64,000 nt of DNA from Dolichospermum sp. DET69. Its GTDB lineage: Bacteria; Cyanobacteriota; Cyanobacteriia; Cyanobacteriales; Nostocaceae. Positions 8,874-17,585 of the stretch are shown in pieces (within the stretch, counting starts at the first letter, position 1; each line of letters starts with the position of its first letter). Location of the stretch: contig CP070233.1 of NCBI GenBank assembly GCA_017355425.1, forward strand, positions 2,521,501 to 2,585,500. The letters run 5' to 3'. Both the position numbers and the translations under genes were made by a program. Below the pieces are notes generated by a model. That model was given only the letters and a program-made list of their open reading frames with translations, was not told the origin of the DNA and searched no databases.

Positions 8874-9173
8874 TTGACCAAGTTCATTTTGAAAATTCTC
8901 TGGTTAGACGAAAACGTCGCTCTCGCAGTTGACCAAGTTGTTGGTAAAGGTTCTAGTCCCTTAACCAAATACTTCTTTTGGCCCAGAAATGATGCCTGGG
9001 AAGAGCTAAAAAAAGAGTTGGAATCCAAACACTGGATTACAGATGTTGATCGGGTGGAGTTGCTCAACAAAGCCACTGAAGTGATTAACTACTGGCAAGA
9101 AGAAGGCAGAAAACGCCCCATGGCAGAAGCGCAGTTGAAATTTCCAGAAATCGCCTTCACAGGTAGCGCCTGA
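8874..9173 (+). CDS. 30S ribosomal protein PSRP-3 (Ycf65)
   Basis: The 99-residue product shows the hallmark of plastid-specific ribosomal protein 3/Ycf65: [20 protein letters not shown], then [20 protein letters not shown] and ELKKELE..HWI. It is a small-subunit ribosomal protein restricted to cyanobacteria and plastids. The start is TTG at 8874, supported by a strong Shine-Dalgarno GGAGG at 8864-8868 five bases upstream; the in-frame GTG at 8868 is followed at once by a stop. It stands alone between the TPR gene and the kinase-WD40 gene. Confidence 0.9.
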   Translation: MTKFILKILWLDENVALAVDQVVGKGSSPLTKYFFWPRNDAWEELKKELESKHWITDVDRVELLNKATEVINYWQEEGRKRPMAEAQLKFPEIAFTGSA

Positions 9174-9185
9174 TTATTTTAAGTT

Positions 9186-9318
9186 GGTAAGAGAACTACA
9201 CAAAAAAGATGATCCAATCTTGTGGGATGGGTATCTTGCCCGTCCTTCTATTATTAGCGGGCAAGATGCCCGCACCACAAGAAATTTTGGGATATTTTTT
9301 TAATTGGCAGTCTCTAAT
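9186..9318. mobile_element. MITE-like dispersed element, copy 1
   Basis: A block of about 130 bp begins AGAGAACTACACAAAAAAGA and ends AATTGGCAGTCTCTAA, with a GTGGGATGGGTATC/GCCCGC hairpin core. Near-copies lie at 11297-11427 (inverted) and 21581-21730 (same orientation). The ends form an imperfect inverted repeat (AGAGAACT versus TAGAGACT). It has no ORF, so it is probably a non-autonomous element. Confidence 0.65.
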
Positions 9319-9376
9319 GGGTAATTGAGAGTTGAGAATTGAGAATTGATAATTGTCAACTATTAATTCTCAATTC

Positions 9377-11092
9377 TCATCTAAGCCACAATTTGATTGT
9401 CTTGTCCTTACTGCCACTGGCAATCAATCCTACATCATCATTCATGGCAACGCTAGATACTGAGTCTGTATGACCTATAAGACTAGCAATTTCTTTTTTT
9501 GTGCTAATTTGCCAAATTTTTACCGTTTTATCCCAACTGCCACTAATTAGCGTTTCTCCATCGGTACTAAAAGCCACAGCTACCACTGACCAGGAATGAC
9601 CTGAAAGTGTGCTAATTAACTCACCAGTATTAACATCCCATAAATTGATGGTATTATCACCGCTACCAGTCGCTAACATTTGACCATTAGGACTAAAAGC
9701 AACTGTCAAAACTGCCCAAGTATGACCTGAAAGGGTTGTTAATAACTTAAATTTTCCCTCTGCTAATTTCCAGATGCGAACCGTGCGATCATAACTAGCA
9801 CTAGCTAAAAGCTGTCCTTGGGGACTAAAAGCAACAGCATTTACTTGTAATTTATGTCCGGTTAAAGTATCCAGTGCTAAACCTGTATTTATATCCCAGA
9901 TTTTAATAGTTTTATCCCAACTTCCACTAGCTAAAATTTGTCCTTGGGGATGAAATGTTAGGGATTTAACAGCGTGTGCGTGTCCAGAGAAAGTATGAAT
10001 TTTTGCTAATGTCTTTACATCCCACAAATTGATAGTTTGATCATCACTAGCTGTAGCTAAAATTGTATCATGATCATTAAAAATAACCGCTGTGATAGCT
10101 TGAGTATGTCCAGAAAAGTTCGCTATTAATTGCTGATTGCTTAAATCCCATAATTTAATCCTTTTATTATCTTCACCACTAGCTAATATTTTACTATCAT
10201 GGCTTAATGCCACAGTATTAATAGAACTATGAATTTGATTTTCGAGAGTATGGGAAATTTGCCAAGAATGATTTTTATTTGGGGATAATAAAGGTAGATA
10301 ATTATCCTTAATTCCCAAAGTATAAATAAGTTGTTCTACTGATTGCCAACGTTCTTGTAAATCATACTTTATTAGTTTATCAAGGGTTTGCCCCAGATAT
10401 TCACTAATTTTATCGGTAAGATAATCTCGCCATACCCAGCTATTATTAGTAATATCAAATAATTCAAAAGGTGGTACTTGAGTTAATAGATAAATACAAG
10501 TTACACCTAAACTATATAAATCGCTGGCAAAGACTGGTTTACCTTGTGCTTGTTCTGGGGAAATATATTCTGGACTACCAAATATATCATTTGTTGATTG
10601 ATTTGCACTAACAATCTTCATTTCCGTAAAATCAACCAAGACCAGATTCTCTAATAAATCTTGATTTTGATTTAGAGAATGTAAAATAATGTTTTTTGGT
10701 TGAATATTTCGATGAATAATTTGATGATCATGAATAAATTTGATTATTGGTAATAAACTTTTTAAAACTTGCCAAATCTGAGTTTCATTAAAAACACCTT
10801 GCTTTGCTAATAAGGTATCTAAATTATCACCATCAATAAATTCTTGAACTAAATAGTAATATTCATTTTCTGTAAAATATGTAATCAATGCAGGAATTTG
10901 AGGATGTTTACCTAATTCCGTTAATTGCTGTACTTGATATTGAAAATATTCTAGTGTTTGATGTTGAGATGAAAATTGTTGAATAACACAGGGAATTGGT
11001 GGAAATTGACTTTCATCTACAGCGAGAAAAGTTTGGTATAATTCCCCTTGAGCAATCGGCTTGATTAAACGGTAAAATTCTTTAATTAACAC
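9377..11092 (-). CDS. Ser/Thr protein kinase-like (degenerate) fused to WD40 propeller
   Basis: The 571-residue protein has a eukaryotic-type protein kinase fold at about residues 5-265 and seven WD40 repeats from about 285 to the end (GHTQAITAV, GHAHAVKSL, GHKLQVNAV, GHTWAVLTV, GHSWSVVAV, GHTDSVSSV). In the kinase part several invariant residues are changed. The nucleotide-anchoring Lys of VIK is Gln38 (CVIQQF), the catalytic HRD Asp is Asn129 (HRNIQPKN), DFG is DFT (154-156) and the glycine loop is poor (IAQGELYQ). The APE-like GSPEYISPEQA segment is intact. This looks like a pseudokinase acting as a WD40 scaffold rather than an active enzyme. The start is GTG. It is monocistronic. Confidence 0.88.
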   Translation of the reverse strand: MLIKEFYRLIKPIAQGELYQTFLAVDESQFPPIPCVIQQFSSQHQTLEYFQYQVQQLTELGKHPQIPALITYFTENEYYYLVQEFIDGDNLDTLLAKQGVFNETQIWQVLKSLLPIIKFIHDHQIIHRNIQPKNIILHSLNQNQDLLENLVLVDFTEMKIVSANQSTNDIFGSPEYISPEQAQGKPVFASDLYSLGVTCIYLLTQVPPFELFDITNNSWVWRDYLTDKISEYLGQTLDKLIKYDLQERWQSVEQLIYTLGIKDNYLPLLSPNKNHSWQISHTLENQIHSSINTVALSHDSKILASGEDNKRIKLWDLSNQQLIANFSGHTQAITAVIFNDHDTILATASDDQTINLWDVKTLAKIHTFSGHAHAVKSLTFHPQGQILASGSWDKTIKIWDINTGLALDTLTGHKLQVNAVAFSPQGQLLASASYDRTVRIWKLAEGKFKLLTTLSGHTWAVLTVAFSPNGQMLATGSGDNTINLWDVNTGELISTLSGHSWSVVAVAFSTDGETLISGSWDKTVKIWQISTKKEIASLIGHTDSVSSVAMNDDVGLIASGSKDKTIKLWLR

Positions 11093-11662
11093 AACTTATT
11101 TTTTAGATTTCTCTTGACATCTCTGCGTGAGAAAAAATAGTTACTAATCAACTATAACAATTCCTGAAAAATAGTCATGTAGGGTGGGCAATGCCCACCA
11201 GAGACTACGTAGGGTGCGTTAGCACCAGCGTAACGCACCTTTTATTGAGTTTAAAGTGCGTTACGGCTATGCCTAACACACCCTACAAATACTTAGAGAC
11301 TTCCAAATAAAAAAATACTCCAAAATTTCTTGTAGTGCAGGCATCTGGCCCTGCTAATAATATTAGGACCGGACCAGATGCCCATCCCACAAGATTGGAT
11401 AATTTTTTTTGTGGCGTTCTCTTGCTATCCGATTTCTATATATCTTGAAAATATTGGGTTGACCAAACCAGACCAAAGGGTAACAACTTAGAGATATTTT
11501 TGTATCATGAATTAAATATTTTGTCAATTCGTAATTCCCATTATTTACAAAAATTACGATCATTATTAAATTAATTTACATAGAACATTAAGTTAATCAT
11601 GAACATTTTTAGCTTAATTCTTGATAGCGATTAATTAACAAATTATCTGGGAGATTCCGATT
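11093..11662. repeat. OCP upstream region with two dispersed repeats
   Basis: This 570-bp gap lies between divergent genes. At 11180-11285 it holds a GGGTGGGCAATGCCCACC hairpin and a TAGGGTGCGTTAGC...TAACACACCCTA inverted repeat. At 11297-11427 it holds an inverted copy of the 130-bp MITE-like element. The last 200 bp before OCP is AT-rich and must carry its promoter. A GGGAGA ribosome site at 11650-11655 precedes the GTG start of OCP. Confidence 0.6.
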
Positions 11663-12631
11663 GTGGCTTTAACTATCCAGTCTGCTCAAACTATTTTTTC
11701 TAATACTCAAGTTCCTAGTCCTATTCCCGCAACTATAGCATTATTTGATCAACTTAACGCTGATGATCAACTAGCTTATCTTTGGTATGCTTATACTGAA
11801 ATGGGTAAAACCATTACTCCCGCAGCGCCTGGAGCAGCACGCTTACAACTAGCAGAAAGTTTGCTGACCCAAATTAAGCAAATGTCTCGTGAAGATCAAA
11901 CCAAAGTTATGCGGGATTTGGCTAACCGTGCTGATGCTCCGATTAGCCGTTCCTATGGTTTCTTTAGCGTTAATACCAAACTAGCTTTCTGGTACGAGTT
12001 AGGAGAATTGATGAAACAGGGAATCATTACTCCTATCCCCCTTGGCTATCAAATGTCTCCTGGCGTAAAGATGGTATTAGAAGCCACACAAAAACTTGAT
12101 CAAGGTCAACAAATTACCGTGTTACGGAATACCGTAGTAAACATGGGATTTGACACTTCTGAGCTTAGTCCTAGTGCTTACCCCAAAGCAAATACAGAAC
12201 CTGCTTTCCAACGGACAACCCCAGTTATTTCCTCTGTTAAAATTGATGGGATTATAGAACCCGCTGTGTTAGGCTACATTGAAGCCATGAATGCAGATAA
12301 ATTTGATGCTGCTATTGCGCTATTTACTCCTGACGGTGCGCTACAACCACCATTCCAAAAGCCCATTGTTGGCCGGGAAGCGATCGCTAAATATATGCGC
12401 GAAGAAGCACAAGGACTAAACATGATGCCACAACAAGGTATCTGTGAAGTTCAACCAGACGGTTCTAAGCAACTTAAAATCACAGGAGTAGTACAAACTC
12501 CTTGGTTTGGTGTCACAGTTGGCATGAATATTTCTTGGCGGTTTTTAATCAATCCCGAAGGACAAATTTTCTTCGTAGCGATTGATATGCTGGCCTCTCC
12601 TCAAGAACTCATGAATCTGCGCCGCATTTAA
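11663..12631 (+). CDS. Orange carotenoid protein (OCP)
   Basis: OCP is the blue-light photoreceptor that, with a bound ketocarotenoid, quenches phycobilisome excitation. The 322-residue protein has the all-helical N-terminal carotenoid domain (LWYAYTEMGKTITPAAPGAA, FWYELGELM), a linker near 165-195 and the NTF2-like C-terminal domain with DGALQPPFQKPIVGREA, VQTPWFGVTVGMNISWRF and IDMLASPQELMNLRRI. Carotenoid-contact Tyr and Trp residues of both domains are kept. The N-domain differs clearly from the usual OCP1 sequence I remember, so it may belong to the OCP2 or OCPX group; a phylogeny would decide. The start is GTG 11663. No frp (fluorescence recovery protein) gene is adjacent. A decayed copy of its 3' part lies at 21301-21579. 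Confidence 0.93.
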   Translation: MALTIQSAQTIFSNTQVPSPIPATIALFDQLNADDQLAYLWYAYTEMGKTITPAAPGAARLQLAESLLTQIKQMSREDQTKVMRDLANRADAPISRSYGFFSVNTKLAFWYELGELMKQGIITPIPLGYQMSPGVKMVLEATQKLDQGQQITVLRNTVVNMGFDTSELSPSAYPKANTEPAFQRTTPVISSVKIDGIIEPAVLGYIEAMNADKFDAAIALFTPDGALQPPFQKPIVGREAIAKYMREEAQGLNMMPQQGICEVQPDGSKQLKITGVVQTPWFGVTVGMNISWRFLINPEGQIFFVAIDMLASPQELMNLRRI

Positions 12632-12808
12632 TTAAATCCAGAGGCTGTCGAAAATCAAATTTATTTGTCAATTCTACAGCCTCGCAATAATAGAGTGAAA
12701 GCTATTGACACCGACCAGAAAATTTGTTATCATAGAACCGACGAGGAAGAACTGCCCCTTTCGCATAAGCGCAATCAATCAAGCTAAGTCAGCAAATAAT
12801 GAAAAAAG
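12632..12808. repeat. OCP downstream segment, duplicated at 21819-21980
   Basis: The stretch from GAGGCTGTC to CGCATAAGCGCAATCAATC (12642-12780) has a recognisable copy after the OCP fossil (AGGCTGTCAGC, GTGAAAGCTATTGACACCGA, TTGTTATCATA, GACGAGGAAGAACT). Similarity stops near 12780, just where the methyltransferase cassette begins. Confidence 0.7.
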
Positions 12809-13468
12809 CTATTTAATGTGTAAGTTATAGACATTTAGGGCTTCACTACCTCTAATGCCTTTTGGATATTTTGATTTTAAAACTGTTGCTATATGATGAT
12901 TTAAAGTCCCAGCATCATTAAACTCTTTTGATTCCTGTAGTGCCTCATATAATGAGCGGATCTCTTGTAGTGACAGATTCGTGAATGTGCGTAATTCGGT
13001 AATGTCTAATCTATGGTTGAACTCATTCACAGTATGCCGCCATTGATGTAGAAGCGAAAACAAGTCACTATCTTTGCGTTCTGCAAAAACACCAGATGCG
13101 ATCGCTGTTTCATTGACTGATATAATTAGTCGTGGAAAGACTAGAGGTTGCCCCAAAATATGTGAATTTGATGTGAATCGCGCATCAGATAAAATTGCCT
13201 CATTTGCTATGCACTCATTCAGTAAGGCTTGCAGCAATGCAGTCTTCTTTTCGTAAGCTGATACCCACCGTTCGCCAACAATACCTGTAATTGTTGCCAA
13301 TGCTCCGAGAGCCGATAGTAGTGCATCAAAATCTGGTTTTTTAGTCAACCAGACAATGGCTAAAATAAATCCAAGAAACAGAGGGAAAAAAGTGGCAAAT
13401 GTGACTAAGTTTTTCATACTGACATCATCTGTTATTCGTCTAAATGCTTCTAGCGTTTTGGTGTCCAT
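12809..13468 (-). CDS. Two-TM membrane protein, partner of the methyltransferase
   Basis: The 219-residue protein has two predicted membrane helices (about residues 20-41, LVTFATFFPLFLGFILAIVW, and 47-66, FDALLSALGALATITGIVG). A soluble helical region of about 150 residues follows, probably cytoplasmic. I do not recognise the family. Its start overlaps the end of the upstream methyltransferase gene by 19 bp, so translation is probably coupled and the two products are likely to work together. Two short TM helices with a cytosolic tail recall effector subunits of small conflict systems, but that is only architecture. HIP1 sites are rarer here than in core genes, and the pair seems absent from the fossil duplicate of this locus. 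Confidence 0.7.
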   Translation of the reverse strand: MDTKTLEAFRRITDDVSMKNLVTFATFFPLFLGFILAIVWLTKKPDFDALLSALGALATITGIVGERWVSAYEKKTALLQALLNECIANEAILSDARFTSNSHILGQPLVFPRLIISVNETAIASGVFAERKDSDLFSLLHQWRHTVNEFNHRLDITELRTFTNLSLQEIRSLYEALQESKEFNDAGTLNHHIATVLKSKYPKGIRGSEALNVYNLHIK

Positions 13469-14589
13469 ACAGTCACCAGTGGAGTTCCTGAAATGCCAGG
13501 GGTAACTCCCGATGACTCAGGAGCAAGCAGAATTAAATCTATACCAAATCTACTCTGAGAACGTGCTTCAAAAGGTGTGTGTAGTCTATCAACAATTATT
13601 AGGTTGCTATCTGATATGCTTTTCTTGATACCATCTGAGGTATACTTCCTAGTCAGCAATAAACGAATAGTATCTTGAGGTTCAAAATTCATAACTGAGC
13701 GGTCAGGTAACATAACGTCAATTTTTTTGCCAGTTGAATTTTGATATAGGACTTTTATCAGAATTGCTTTATTTGTTTCAATAGAACCTTGAAATAAAAT
13801 ACTATTCAAGTCAATGTTTAAATCAGTGTTTTGAAACAAAGCACTTGTAACAAACTCTTTGAATAACCTAGTTTTTGCATATTCTTTCGCTGCTGTTTGT
13901 GCCGCTTCCTCGTTTAAGTCTTCAGTGGTTGCTACTTCTATAAGAAGTCTATCTTTAGGTCGCATTAGTTTAGAAAGAAGTTGCAGTAATTCTGTGTCTT
14001 GTTGGAAATTAGCTAATGTATTTCCAAGTAAAGAAAACAGAACAGGATTATCATTGGGAATTTGGTCAAACAGTTCGCGTAAATGTCCAATATTTCTCTC
14101 AATTGAGAAGTCAATTTGAATTGTTATTACATCATTCTTCAATTGCAATCTTTCTGTTGCCTTTTGAACACCGAATCTTAACATCTCCGAACTCATATCA
14201 ATTGGAAAATAGAGTAGGTCAGGATTTGTGTTGAGTAAAATACTCAAAATATGCTGGTCTTTTTCTCCTGTACCTACACCTAAACTAACGTAATGATATT
14301 GTTTATCTTTTATGTTGTTAGCATGAATTTGTTGCCATTGAGAGTTAAAAAATTTTATGCTCTCTTTCATGACAAAATAGAAATTATCTTTACAAGCATG
14401 ATCCCAAGCAATAGCTGAACCTACACTCCAATAGGCAAAACCAGATAATATCTCTTTACCATCACCTGTAGTCGAAAATTCCCCTCTCAATCCCTGGGTG
14501 AGTTCTGCCAGTTTATTAGATTGATCTTCTCCTATCAAGCAGAGATTCCATCCTTTTCCTGAAGTCTCTAATGCAAAATTTATACCCAT
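13450..14589 (-). CDS. SAM-dependent methyltransferase, EgtD/Methyltransf_33-like
   Basis: The central part of this 379-residue protein resembles histidine-specific SAM methyltransferases (PF10017, EgtD-like): motif I VSLGVGTGEKD (101-111), YFPIDMSSEML (127-137) and SLLGNTLANF (186-195), the counterpart of the family's FLGSTIGNF. Extra N- and C-terminal regions of about 90 and 110 residues are not part of the minimal fold and are unassigned. EgtD methylates histidine for ergothioneine, but no egtB homologue is near and the partner is a membrane protein, so the substrate here is open. A perfect 12-bp inverted repeat lies 52 bp upstream of the start. The cassette appears inserted between OCP and the metalloprotease. 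Confidence 0.72.
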   Translation of the reverse strand: MGINFALETSGKGWNLCLIGEDQSNKLAELTQGLRGEFSTTGDGKEILSGFAYWSVGSAIAWDHACKDNFYFVMKESIKFFNSQWQQIHANNIKDKQYHYVSLGVGTGEKDQHILSILLNTNPDLLYFPIDMSSEMLRFGVQKATERLQLKNDVITIQIDFSIERNIGHLRELFDQIPNDNPVLFSLLGNTLANFQQDTELLQLLSKLMRPKDRLLIEVATTEDLNEEAAQTAAKEYAKTRLFKEFVTSALFQNTDLNIDLNSILFQGSIETNKAILIKVLYQNSTGKKIDVMLPDRSVMNFEPQDTIRLLLTRKYTSDGIKKSISDSNLIIVDRLHTPFEARSQSRFGIDLILLAPESSGVTPGISGTPLVTVWTPKR

Positions 14590-14877
14590 TTCGAGCCTCG
14601 CTTGTTAAGCAATTTATCTGAATTAATCCTCTACTTATGTATAACAAATACCACATGGTATTTGTTATTGTCAATCAAATATTATGTCTGCCGTACTATA
14701 GAGTAGTTTAAGTAGGTGAACACAATAAAACCAAACTGTGTAAAGAAATGTAAAATCGCTGAAAACTTCTTTACTCTTGCCTCTTGCCTAGTGCTATGAC
14801 GACAATTTTCAACGCCAACCTACTTAATTTGCTTATTCAGTGTTCAGTTTCTGTTTGACATTCTTGTTTTCAGGAAA
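14590..14877. other. Gap between methyltransferase and metalloprotease genes
   Basis: This 288-bp region carries the methyltransferase promoter. Its only strong signal is the inverted repeat at 14641-14668. I see no gene. Confidence 0.5.
14641..14668. promoter_or_regulatory. Perfect 12-bp inverted repeat, candidate operator
   Basis: ATAACAAATACC and GGTATTTGTTAT are exact reverse complements separated by ACAT, 52-79 bp upstream of the methyltransferase start. The size, spacing and promoter-proximal position suit a dimeric regulator. It could instead be an RNA hairpin, but there is no T tract. Confidence 0.55.
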
Positions 14878-15651
14878 TCAATCCTTCCCCAAAACAAACC
14901 AACCCAAACTCGTAGATTGTTCATAAACCTTCTTCAAAGTATTGACATCACGCACAGAAATAAACGGTGGTTTACGAACTTGGGAAAAATACATAGTGTC
15001 AGTTTCGAGAAGACTATGACCCCAAATTCCCAAAGCATGGCCAAGTTCATGACGGGCTGCTGATAATACATAATCACCAGTTTGACTAGGACTCAACAGA
15101 ATTGTAAACCGGTGAGATAAAATATTATTTTCAGTATATAAATCATAAGTAGTTAAAGCCGAACGCGCCCGCAGTATTTTACCATTAGGTTCACGTTGCA
15201 AAGCCGGTGCTTTTCGGGAGATTGTAATATCAGCAATAGCGGATTTTTCTACTACCTGTAAAGGTAAATAAATATTCCATTCTTGAACAGCTTGGAAAAC
15301 ACTATTCACCCATATTTGTGATTGCTTTTCATTAATATTTGTTGGTGTTTCTATCTTCACTTTCACTGGAAAATTTGACCAAATTAAATAACCAACTTTC
15401 GTAGGTTTGATTTGATCAAAATAATCACCACTATTTATTTTATCTTGCCACTGAGCCAGAGTCGGTGGTAAAGGATGATGTTTTTGGAGAATAGGTAGAG
15501 AATTTGATAATTGAATCTTTCTTTCCTGTTCCCCAACAACAGCATTAACTGAAAAGTTAGCGAAAATAACTAGCAGTCCTGTACTTATCACTAAAGTCAG
15601 AACTGCTATTAATCGGCGCTGAAATCGTTGATTTTGGGTAATTTTTCCCAT
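14878..15651 (-). CDS. Matrixin-like zinc metalloprotease, membrane-anchored or secreted
   Basis: The 257-residue protein (ATG at 15651; a TTG four codons earlier is possible) starts with a hydrophobic signal or anchor (LIAVLTLVISTGLLVIFANF). Its C-terminal half has the zinc motif AARHELGHALGIWGH (HExxHxxGxxxH) and a following Met in DTMYF that could be the met-turn, as in peptidase family M10A. Such proteases act outside the cytoplasm; the substrate is unknown. It follows secG by 12 bp and may be read with gpmI-secG. A fragment of its 3' end (KVYEQSTS) is preserved in the duplicated fossil at about 22020-22045. Confidence 0.85.
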   Translation of the reverse strand: MGKITQNQRFQRRLIAVLTLVISTGLLVIFANFSVNAVVGEQERKIQLSNSLPILQKHHPLPPTLAQWQDKINSGDYFDQIKPTKVGYLIWSNFPVKVKIETPTNINEKQSQIWVNSVFQAVQEWNIYLPLQVVEKSAIADITISRKAPALQREPNGKILRARSALTTYDLYTENNILSHRFTILLSPSQTGDYVLSAARHELGHALGIWGHSLLETDTMYFSQVRKPPFISVRDVNTLKKVYEQSTSLGWFVLGKD

Positions 15652-15663
15652 GTTCAGTTTCAA

Positions 15664-15897
15664 TTATTTGGGTAACCAATTAGCACTTAAAACTACAGTT
15701 AAACCCATAAAAACCACAACTAATGCCCAAGTAACTCGATTTAAAGTATTTTCGGCACTTTTGGTACTACTAAATAATTGTGCCTGTCCACCGATAGCAC
15801 CAATGCCATCACCTTTAGGACTATGTAGTAAAACGAGGATAATCAAACCTAGAGCGGAAAACGCCCAAATGCCTTGGATGATGTTACTAATTGCCAT
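15664..15897 (-). CDS. secG: SecG, protein translocase subunit
   Basis: The 77-residue protein has two membrane helices (IWAFSALGLIILVLLHSP and ALVVVFMGLTVVLSANWL) with the conserved SecG loop GDGIGAIGGQAQLFSS between them. SecG is the small accessory subunit of the SecYEG channel. It lies 89 bp downstream of gpmI and 12 bp before the metalloprotease. The gpmI-secG order is familiar in cyanobacteria. A hairpin-forming repeat (GTAGGGGTTTAGCAATGCT...CTAAACCCCTAC) fills the gpmI-secG gap at about 15946-15974. Confidence 0.93.
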   Translation of the reverse strand: MAISNIIQGIWAFSALGLIILVLLHSPKGDGIGAIGGQAQLFSSTKSAENTLNRVTWALVVVFMGLTVVLSANWLPK

Positions 15898-15986
15898 ATT
15901 TAGAAATGTTGTTGATAAGAAATTTGAAATTAATTAATCAATTTTGTAGGGGTTTAGCAATGCTAAACCCCTACCATTTTACGATT

Positions 15987-17585
15987 TTACAAGCCTAGTT
16001 GTACAGGAGTACGAGTTAGTTGTAAATCATATTCTGCGGCTGTAAGTAATGATTGCCCGGTCATTTCTTGGGGTTGGGATATTTGTAATATATCCAGAAT
16101 TGTGGGGGCAATATCGGCTAATTTGCCATCATTTCTTAATTCCACATTTGTTCCATATCCGGGTATTTTGGCTTTTTCGCCTTCTACCAAAATTAAAGGA
16201 ACTGGGTTAGTAGTATGCGCTGTCCAAGGATGACCGTTTTCATCCAGCATATACTCAGCATTGCCATGATCAGCAGTAATAATTGCTGTACCACCAGCTT
16301 TACCAATAGTATCAATGAGACGACCTAAACAGCGATCTACAGCTTCAACGGCTGTGACTGTCGCTGGAATTTGCCCTGTATGCCCTACCATGTCTGGGTT
16401 AGCATAGTTCATCACTACTAGGGAGTAAATGCCCTTTCTAATGGCAGCGATCGCCACATCTGTTACAGCTTGTGCTGACATCGCCGGGGCTTGATCATAA
16501 GTTGCCACCATGGGACTACTGACTAATTCCCGGTCTTCTCCCTCACAAGGGTCTTCTAGTCCCCCATTAAAGAAGTAGGTGACATGAGCATATTTTTCAG
16601 TTTCGGCCGTTCTAAATTGCTTTAAACCACGATTAGCGATAACTTCACCCAGAATATTGCTCAGATTTTGAGGTGCAAAAGCCACCGAAACTGGCAATTC
16701 TGGATCATACTGGGTAAAAGTTACAAAAGAAAGCGGCTGAATTGGCTGTCTTTCAAAACCGTTAAAAGTTTTACTGACAAAAGCCTGAGTTAATTCTCTG
16801 GCCCGGTCGGGACGGAAGTTAAAAAATATCACTCCATCTCCCGATTCTACCGCACCAGGTTGAAGACGGACAGGGAGAACAAACTCATCAGTAATACCTT
16901 CAGCGTAGGATGCTTGCAATACCTCTACGGCGGTAAGTCCATTGCCATCACTATCTGTTGTCATCACATCGTAGGCACGTTGGACTCGATCCCAACGGTT
17001 ATCACGATCCATTGCATAATAGCGACCGCTGATGGTCGTGATTTCACCAATGCCAGTTTTATCCATGTAGTCTGCCAACTGCTGGATGACGTTAATAGCA
17101 TCTGTCGGTTTGGTGTCACGGCCATCAGTAATGGCGTGGATACAAACTTGTGAAAGTTGCTGTGCCTTGGCTAAGTCAAGGAGTCCAAATAGATGGGTAA
17201 TATGGGAATGTACCCCGCCATCAGAACAAAGCCCCACTAGATGTAACTTGCCATTAGCTGAACGCACTTCTTGGCAAATTTTGACAAGGGCTGGGTTTGC
17301 GGCTAAAGAACCGTCTTCTACAGCATCTGATATCCGTACCAGTTCTTGGGGTACGACTCGACCAGCGCCAATGTTCAAATGACCAACTTCCGAGTTGCCC
17401 ATTTGTCCTTCTGGTAACCCTACGGCTTTTCCTGATGTGCGAATGAGGGTGTGGGGATAAGCTGCCCATAAACTGTCCATGATTGGCGTTTTGGCAGCGG
17501 TAATGGCGTTTCCTCGGGTTTCCTCACAGTAGCCCCATCCGTCTAGAATGACTAGCACCACAGGAGCAACAGGTGCTTTGGTCAT
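15987..17585 (-). CDS. gpmI: 2,3-bisphosphoglycerate-independent phosphoglycerate mutase
   Basis: The enzyme interconverts 3- and 2-phosphoglycerate in glycolysis. The 532 residues match the family length. The N-terminal metal site VVLVILDGWGYCEETRGNAI is followed by the phosphorylated serine in QMGNSEVGHLNIGAGRVVPQ (Ser near 63). Then come SDGGVHSH, HAITDGRDTKP and SGRYYAMDRDNRWDR of the phosphatase-like insertion, and TADHGNAEYM with HTTNPVPLILV of the alkaline-phosphatase-type metal site. All are intact. It is first in a gpmI-secG(-protease) arrangement. The ATG at 17585 is clear. Confidence 0.96.
   Translation of the reverse strand: MTKAPVAPVVLVILDGWGYCEETRGNAITAAKTPIMDSLWAAYPHTLIRTSGKAVGLPEGQMGNSEVGHLNIGAGRVVPQELVRISDAVEDGSLAANPALVKICQEVRSANGKLHLVGLCSDGGVHSHITHLFGLLDLAKAQQLSQVCIHAITDGRDTKPTDAINVIQQLADYMDKTGIGEITTISGRYYAMDRDNRWDRVQRAYDVMTTDSDGNGLTAVEVLQASYAEGITDEFVLPVRLQPGAVESGDGVIFFNFRPDRARELTQAFVSKTFNGFERQPIQPLSFVTFTQYDPELPVSVAFAPQNLSNILGEVIANRGLKQFRTAETEKYAHVTYFFNGGLEDPCEGEDRELVSSPMVATYDQAPAMSAQAVTDVAIAAIRKGIYSLVVMNYANPDMVGHTGQIPATVTAVEAVDRCLGRLIDTIGKAGGTAIITADHGNAEYMLDENGHPWTAHTTNPVPLILVEGEKAKIPGYGTNVELRNDGKLADIAPTILDILQISQPQEMTGQSLLTAAEYDLQLTRTPVQLGL

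Noticed and set aside
14878-17585. Functional link between gpmI-secG and the metalloprotease
   Set aside because: Only close spacing supports it; no shared pathway is known.
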